Source: Papaver somniferum
Lineage: Eukaryota > Streptophyta > Magnoliopsida > Ranunculales > Papaveraceae
Reading direction: 5' to 3'
Length of the DNA: 64,000 nt
NCBI RefSeq assembly: GCF_003573695.1
Contig: NC_039359.1
Coordinates: 142,768,120 to 142,832,119, forward strand
Below are positions 59,089 to 64,000 of the stretch, in pieces. Each line of letters starts with the position of its first letter. The first letter of the stretch is position 1. Below the pieces are notes generated by a model. It was not told the origin of the DNA. It worked only from the letters and a program-made list of their open reading frames with translations, and searched no databases. Both the position numbers and the translations under genes were made by a program.

Positions 59089-59105
59089 CTTGATTTCTTC
59101 CCATA

Positions 59106-61221
59106 TTACCTTGTGACCTCCTTGTCCTCTATTAAAGTTTGGTCTTTGACCTCCATAAGTTTCTTGCGGTTGATCGAGTCTTTGAATCTTGTTATTTCCT
59201 CCACGATTGTAGAAATTTCTTTCTCTTTCATACTCTTCTTGATCTCGTCTCCCATAGCTACCAACTTCTGCTGATTGTTACCTGTCACCTTTTCTTGTTG
59301 TACTTGCAAAGTATTCGCCACTGTGTTTATTAGCTTGGGTAATAAGCTTGCATTCGCCGTTTGTGAGATAGTGTTCGCAACCGGATATGATTCCATTTCA
59401 TTTTGTATTTCCTCTAAAGCAATGTATTCTTCTTAAAGTTCTCGCAATTCAGTCATTGTAATCGTATTCTTGACTCTGAAAATTTGGACATACAACAGGT
59501 TTGTTGCAAACATAGCATTGATAAATGATAATATGAGATATCTCTCATATACACGGCCAGCCATTTCGCTGCACATAGTTCTCCATCTTTTAGTCAAGTG
59601 TTTCAAACTTTCGCCAATCCTTTGTTTTAATCCAAACACATCTTCTATACCAGGTCGTGAGGAATTATTACTTATATATGCTCCTAAGAATGTGGTCTGC
59701 AAATGATTGAAGGAGGTTATTGTATTCTTTGGTAAACCTTCAAACCATTTTAACGCTTCTCCTGTTAAGTTGGATGCGAAATATTTGCACAATACCGCAT
59801 CATGATTCTCCCATTGTAACATGCACCTCACATAAGCTTTAATGTGCTGAATTGCACAAGTTGTTCCATCGAAAATGCTGGTTAATGCGGGAAAATTGCA
59901 TTTCGGTGGTATTCCTCCTAATTGTACTTCCCTTGTAAATGGAGTTTTCGCAGCTTCTTCTATTGCTTCATCCAATTGTCTTCTACCTACTTCTCCCCTG
60001 TTATTTAGCATTCCTCTCATTTCTTCTAATTCTTTCAAGATTTGTTTATTTACACTTGAATCTTGACCCATTGGTCTCTTTAATTTTGCTTCTCTTCTTC
60101 TGCGTTCACGTCTATCTTCTCTTGCGAAATTTTGTATCTCTTCTTCATTATTCTCATCTCGTCTTCTTCTGAGATTCTCTTCCTCATCTCTATCCTGAAT
60201 TCGCAAATGATGATGTCGTTCATTTTCCCCTACATAATTTTGTTCTTTTCTTTTCTTATCAATTCAATTCGTTGTCTTTCAACCATTCTCTTTACTCTAT
60301 CATACTCTTCATTGAGATTATCGTTATTCCGGTTTTGTATACGCCTTCTTTCTCGATTTTCATGATTGTTCTGGCGAATTGTTTCCTGAAGCTCTTGTTC
60401 TTCCATTTCTGCTCTCAATCTTTCACGTTCGCAGATTAGACGTGCTTGTTCAGCATTATGTCTTTCAATTTCTTCTTCGATTGTCTGTTGATTTCTTTGA
60501 GTTTACCTCACATGTAAAATTCTTCTTCCTTCCTCTTGATTTCCTTCACCATCTTGGTTATTTTGTCTCTGATTTTGCCGTTCTCTTGATTTGCTCCAAT
60601 TTTCCCATCATCAAAAGTTTCATTTTGTGGAATGTAACGATTATCAGTTCTTTCTCTATTTTCACGATATTCTTCATTAGGATTTGATGTTTCTTCTTGA
60701 ATATTATTTCCAGCATTGATTGTGGGTGAATTTCGCCTCATTTCTCTTCTAGTCGATCTTGAATATGATTTTGTGATACTTCTCGATCTTCTATTCTGCA
60801 GTCTTATATTCTCCATCCTTAATTCGTGATTTTGCCTTGTTAAATTCGTACGTTCTTCTGCCTCAGCTCTTCTTTCTTCATGTATTATTCGCCTCAATGT
60901 TTCTAACGCTCCAATTTCCTCATCTCCATGAATTATTCCTTCATCTACTTTTTGATTTCTCTCTTCCTGTCTATAATTTCTATTTTGTTGCTCTTCTTCT
61001 ATTTCTTCTGCTGAATTTGATCGCCAAGTATGTACGCTCACTCTGTCATAATCTGTATTCCTCTCTTGAACTAGTGTTTGTTGAATTTGCGATTGAATTA
61101 AATTTTCTCTATTATTTCTCATTCTAGTAGATTCTCCCATTTCACTTCTTTCTCTTCCAGCAATTCTTTTGCTTCTTCTAATAGTAGTCGGTTGTTCGGA
61201 TGTATTTCTTCTTCTAGCCAT
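59106..61221 (-). pseudogene. gag: Gag of pol-less gypsy element, several frameshifts
   Basis: Pieces 60508-61221, 60230-60418, 59433-60206 and 59106-59396 lie in three different frames. The first starts MARRRNTSEQPTTIRRSKR, about 140 bases after the LTR, and is rich in Arg/Glu (RENRERRR-type), probably helical. The third holds the Retrotrans_gag domain: NFPALTSIFDGTTCAIQHIK, YFASNLTGEALKWFEGLP, SFNHLQTTFLGAYI and LKQRIGESLKHLTKRW. It is transcribed from the right LTR. The start at 61221 is the first ATG after the primer site. Frameshifts make an intact protein impossible from this copy. Confidence 0.82.
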
Positions 61222-61338
61222 TTATTCAATGCTAACAATATTACAAGAAATTATGAAAAATTCTTAATCAATCACTTTAAATTTTCACAAATCTCAATAT
61301 CAATCTTTAGATTTTTCCAAAATAATCTTCAACTCTCT

Positions 61339-61353
61339 CTGTTTCTAGCGCCA
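61339..61353 (-). other. Primer-binding site of pol-less gypsy element
   Basis: The minus strand reads TGGCGCTAGAAACAG three bases past the LTR end (CTACA then TAA). It starts with TGG as primer sites do; the tRNA is not assigned. Confidence 0.65.
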
Positions 61354-61356
61354 TTA

Positions 61357-61813
61357 TGTAGTTGCAGGAAATCCTACACTACACCCCTCATATGATTTCA
61401 TTGTTGATCAACTCATTTTTAGGTTTACACTCTTAATTTTATTGATTAATTTTTGAATATTCTTACAAGAAAGATAAAGAAGTCAAGAATGATCTCTGCT
61501 CTCAACTTTCTCTCTCCTATTTACTTGTTTCTTACTCAAAAAGATCTCTCTCTCCTTTACAACTCGAATGACTATTTATAAGGAAATACATAGTGGATGA
61601 CAGCTAATCTATCCTTTATTTCTCGGATATGGTTTGCGACATTCTCGCAACCTTACAAATGTTAATGTCGCAAGCTCTCATATTTTTGCAGGACTATCAC
61701 ATCTTTCTCATGATCCTTGCTGACGTCGTTTCTGAAATTGTTCTGCGACGCTATTGTGTTGTACCATTGATAATTTCGCTGAGACATAATTGTTGCGAGA
61801 TTCTGATCCTACA
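61357..61813 (-). repeat. 5' LTR of pol-less gypsy element
   Basis: 457 bp, TGTAGTTGCAGG to GATCCTACA. A TATA-like box TTATAAATAG is on the minus strand at 61572-61581. Confidence 0.92.
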
Positions 61814-63281
61814 CAGAGGGTCCCTTTCTAGATGTATAAATAAAAGAGAAGCTGAAAAGCTACTTCAAGAACTGCACGCGGAAACATGCAGGAAAACCGG
61901 CGGTGTCCATATTTATAGAAGACTCCAAAGGATGGGTGTGTACTGGCCAAGCATGTCAGCTCAAGCATCAGAGCTCCAGGACAACTGCATCGACTTTCAA
62001 GCACCACCGCAACCAGCAGAGGTATGCACTTTCGAAGAAATAGATTGGAGGCGACCCTACTTCGATTTCATCCAACACAAGAGATTACCAAGTGACAGGC
62101 AGGCAGCTCTCAAGATCCAAAAGAAAGAGGCACGTTTCTTTGTACACGAGGGCATCCTTTATCGCAGAAGTTACGGTAATGCCGCACTGCGGTGTTTATC
62201 GGAACAAGAAGCAGCAGAAGTAATGACTCGGTCCCACGATGCCGAACACCAAGGGAGGAGGAAATTGTTACTACAACTTTAAGAGGGAGGCTTCTATTGG
62301 CCAACTATGGAAAGCGACACCGCGGAACACGTCTGGAAATGCCTACATTGCCAGACACATGGAAACCTGATCCAAGCGCCGCTATCTTACTGCACAGCAT
62401 AGTGACACCTTGGCCATTTCACAGCTGGGGACTTGATCTCATAGGGTCGATCAACCCGCTGTCCTCGAAACGTCATAAATACATAATAACAGCCACGGAA
62501 TACGCGTCCAAGTGGGTCGAAGCGATACCCCTCAAAGATTACGTTGGTGCTACAATAGCCGCGTTCATCAAAGAACATATCATTTACAGATTCATCGCAC
62601 CCATGATAATCAGAGCAGAAAATGCAAAATCGTCCGTAAATAAGGATGTGATCGACCTGCTCCGACAATACAACATAAGGCTCCACACATCGACTCCATA
62701 CTACCATAAAGGGAATGGACAGGCGGAGGCAACAAATAAAACGCTCATCCACATCCTTAGTAGAACGGTGCATGATCATCATGCATAGAGAATGGCACGA
62801 ACAATTGTCGGTGGCGCTCTAGGCGTACAGGATTTCAAAACGCAGTTCCACGGGAGCATCCCCTTATTCACTCATCTATGGAGAAGACGCGATCTTGCCT
62901 GCAGAAATGGCGATACCATCAGCGAGGGTAACAGTGGCTAGCCACACCACACCCGATGAAATAAGTCGCTTCGCGCATCTGGATACGATAGAGGAAAGGA
63001 GAACGCGAGCAGAAAGATTCGCAGAAGATTACAGAAAGCGCGCAGCAAACTATTATGACCAGAGCGAAAAAGAAAGAGTATTCAAGGTGGACGAATTGGT
63101 TTTGAAAATCGCACCACACGTACAAAGAAATGCCAGTGCTGGAAAGTTTCCCGCGAACTGGGAAGACCTGTTTATGATAAGGAAGGTAGCAGAAAGAGGA
63201 TACTATAAGCTCAGACATATGAATGGAACCAAAGTCAAGACGCCCATCAATGGAAAGTGGCTGAAAAAATTCTACGCATGA
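61814..63281 (+). pseudogene. pol: Tat-like integrase, end of pol
   Basis: Resumes the interrupted pol. A first zinc-finger-like module (LLQELHAETC ... VYWPSM ... NC) is followed by a linker, then a normal H2C2 module (EVMTRSHDAEHQ ... FYWPTM ... KCLHCQ) with a stop at 62281. A frameshift near 62380 leads to the core: FHSWGLDLIGSINP (first Asp), then MIIRAENAKSSVNKDV, where the second Asp position reads Glu, then NGQAEATNKT (Glu). Stops at about 62786 and 62850 precede the C-terminal domain (ORF 62895-63281: NYYDQSEKERVFKVDELVLK, ANWEDLFMI, GKWLKKFYA). Integrase inserts the DNA copy; this one is dead. Confidence 0.9.
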
Positions 63282-63329
63282 GTCATACCATGTAAACAAC
63301 CGTTATGAGCAATAAAAGTAAGTTGATAA

Positions 63330-63836
63330 AATAACGCATCTGAAAAAGGTCTCAGAGCAGCCAAGGGCGGCTGATTAACTGAAAAATTCACAAAAGGTCT
63401 CAGGACAGCCAAAGGCGCCTGATTGACTGAAAAATTCACAAAAGGTCTAAGGGCATCCAAAGGCGCCTGATTGACTGAAAAATTCACAAAAGGTCTCAGG
63501 GCATCCAAAGGCGCTTGATCGACTGACAAATTCACAAAAGGTCTCAGGGCAGCCAAAGGGGCCTGGTCGACTGACAAATTCACAAAAGGTCTCAGGGAAT
63601 CCAAAGGTGCCTGATCGACTGACAGATTCACAAAAGGTCTCAGAGCAGCCAAAGACGCCTGATCGACTGACATTCACAAAAGGTATCAGGGCAACCAGAG
63701 GCGCCTGATTGACTGAAAAATTCACAAAAGGTCTCAGGACCGCCAAAGGCGCCTGATTGACCTTCAAATTCACAAAGGTCTCAGAGTATCCAAAGGAACC
63801 TGATTGATCAACAAATTCACAAAATCCTCAGGACAT
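63330..63836 (+). repeat. 48-bp tandem repeat between pol and 3' LTR
   Basis: About ten units of 48 bp are marked by AAAAGGTCTCAGG, CAGCCAAAGGCGCCTGAT and GACTGAAAAATTCAC; unit starts near 63343, 63392, 63440, 63488, 63536, 63584 and on. Because 48 is a multiple of three, the minus strand stays open (a 16-residue repeat with QAPL and LRPFVN), but this is not a gene. Such arrays between pol and 3' LTR are known in Tat/Ogre elements. Confidence 0.92.
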
Positions 63837-64000
63837 AAAAAAAAAGAGGGGCGGAGTACGCGCATTAAACAAACGCCCGCCCCACCCAAAACCCCTCTGA
63901 AGGAATAAGAAAAAGGGGGAGTAGGCGCGTTTAACAACCCCCCGCCCCACCCAAAATCCCCCTGACAGAATAAATAAAAGGGGGGAGTAGGCGCGTTTAA
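63837..64000 (+). repeat. Second tandem repeat, about 65-66 bp units, cut by window end
   Basis: Units are marked by GGGGGAGTAGGCGCGTTTAA and CCCGCCCCACCCAAAA; marker positions 63856, 63921 and 63987. GC-rich compared with the surroundings. It has purine runs ending GGGGGAGTAGG that could include or precede the polypurine tract of the element. Confidence 0.85.

Larger units (their letters stand above)
52922..61813 (-). mobile_element. Pol-less gypsy element (Tat/Ogre-type gag) with antisense spliced gene
   Basis: LTRs 52922-53374 and 61357-61813 are about 98% alike by eye (roughly 8 substitutions and 2 indels). Flanks CGGAG (52917-52921) and CAGAG (61814-61818) are a 5-base duplication with one change. 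Primer site (61339-61353) and polypurine tract (53375-53388) set the orientation as minus. Gag and protease are on the minus strand; a six-exon gene lies on the plus strand. I find no reverse transcriptase, RNase H or integrase in 8.9 kb, so it is non-autonomous. It sits inside the pol of the Tat-like element. Confidence 0.9.
47964..64000 (+). mobile_element. Tat-like Ty3/gypsy element, decayed, runs off the window
   Basis: 5' LTR, primer site, gag, protease, reverse transcriptase, RNase H, a second RNase H, integrase and 3' tandem repeats occur in order on the plus strand. The extra RNase H after the first, and tandem repeats between pol and 3' LTR, are marks of the Tat lineage. It is cut at 52921/61814 by another element. 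Many in-frame stops and few frameshifts indicate an old copy decaying by point mutation. The 3' LTR is beyond 64000. Confidence 0.9.

Noticed and set aside
59939..60365. Hydrophobic plus-strand ORFs opposite gag
   Set aside because: Complement of Arg/Glu-rich gag codons gives Leu/Ser/Phe-rich shadows that mimic membrane proteins.
63272..63773. Repeat protein with QAPL and LRPFVN units
   Set aside because: Open only because the 48-bp tandem unit is a multiple of three; two frames are open at once.
63330..63836. CRISPR-like array
   Set aside because: Units are contiguous tandem repeats without unique spacers, in a plant retroelement.

Overview
This window is repeat-rich nuclear DNA from a flowering plant. 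The reasons are large LTR retrotransposons of both Ty1/copia and Ty3/gypsy type, copia primer-binding sites matching plant initiator tRNA-Met, a CACTA transposon, plant-type short introns, and no bacterial or host single-copy gene. I cannot name the species; a basal eudicot (for example the poppy order) would fit the repeat style, but that is a guess. I see no host gene, rRNA, tRNA or CRISPR array.

Layout. Positions 1-27469 are a chain of minus-strand copia elements (family 1, LTRs about 2.4 kb) in which an LTR (612-3066, and again 21326-26133) has primer-binding-site DNA on one side and polypurine-tract DNA on the other, so neighbouring elements share LTRs. Into this chain are inserted a plus-strand solo LTR (4068-6309, target duplication AACAG), a truncated family 2 element (8035-13944) and a deleted family 1 element (14834-21230, target duplication GGTAC/AGTAC). 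A short N gap lies at 26466-26596. From 27470 a family 2 LTR follows. It is split by a complete but pol-less family 1 element (28730-41431, target duplication AGTAA), which itself carries a CACTA DNA transposon (32349-36266, target duplication ATA). The family 2 LTR is split again at 42646 by another family 1 element. That element's LTR holds a gypsy-type solo LTR (42911-44520), and its internal region holds a plus-strand Tat-like gypsy element that starts at 47964 and runs past the window end. The Tat-like element is in turn interrupted in pol by a pol-less gypsy element (52922-61813) that carries a six-exon gene on its opposite strand. Nesting reaches five levels.

How the parts relate. Almost every element here is non-autonomous or decayed. 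Family 1 copies keep LTRs, primer site, polypurine tract and parts of gag, but lack protease, integrase and most of reverse transcriptase. Family 2 shares LTR ends, primer site and an LTR core block with family 1 but has an unrelated plant-transposon-type protein in the gag position. The Tat-like element has gag, protease, reverse transcriptase, two RNase H domains and integrase in order, broken by stops and frameshifts. The pol-less gypsy element keeps gag and protease, and has an antisense spliced coding unit with a putative nuclear localisation signal, coiled coils and an acidic tail where pol would be. That antisense gene, together with the shared-LTR chain and the family 1/family 2 relationship, is the most interesting content.
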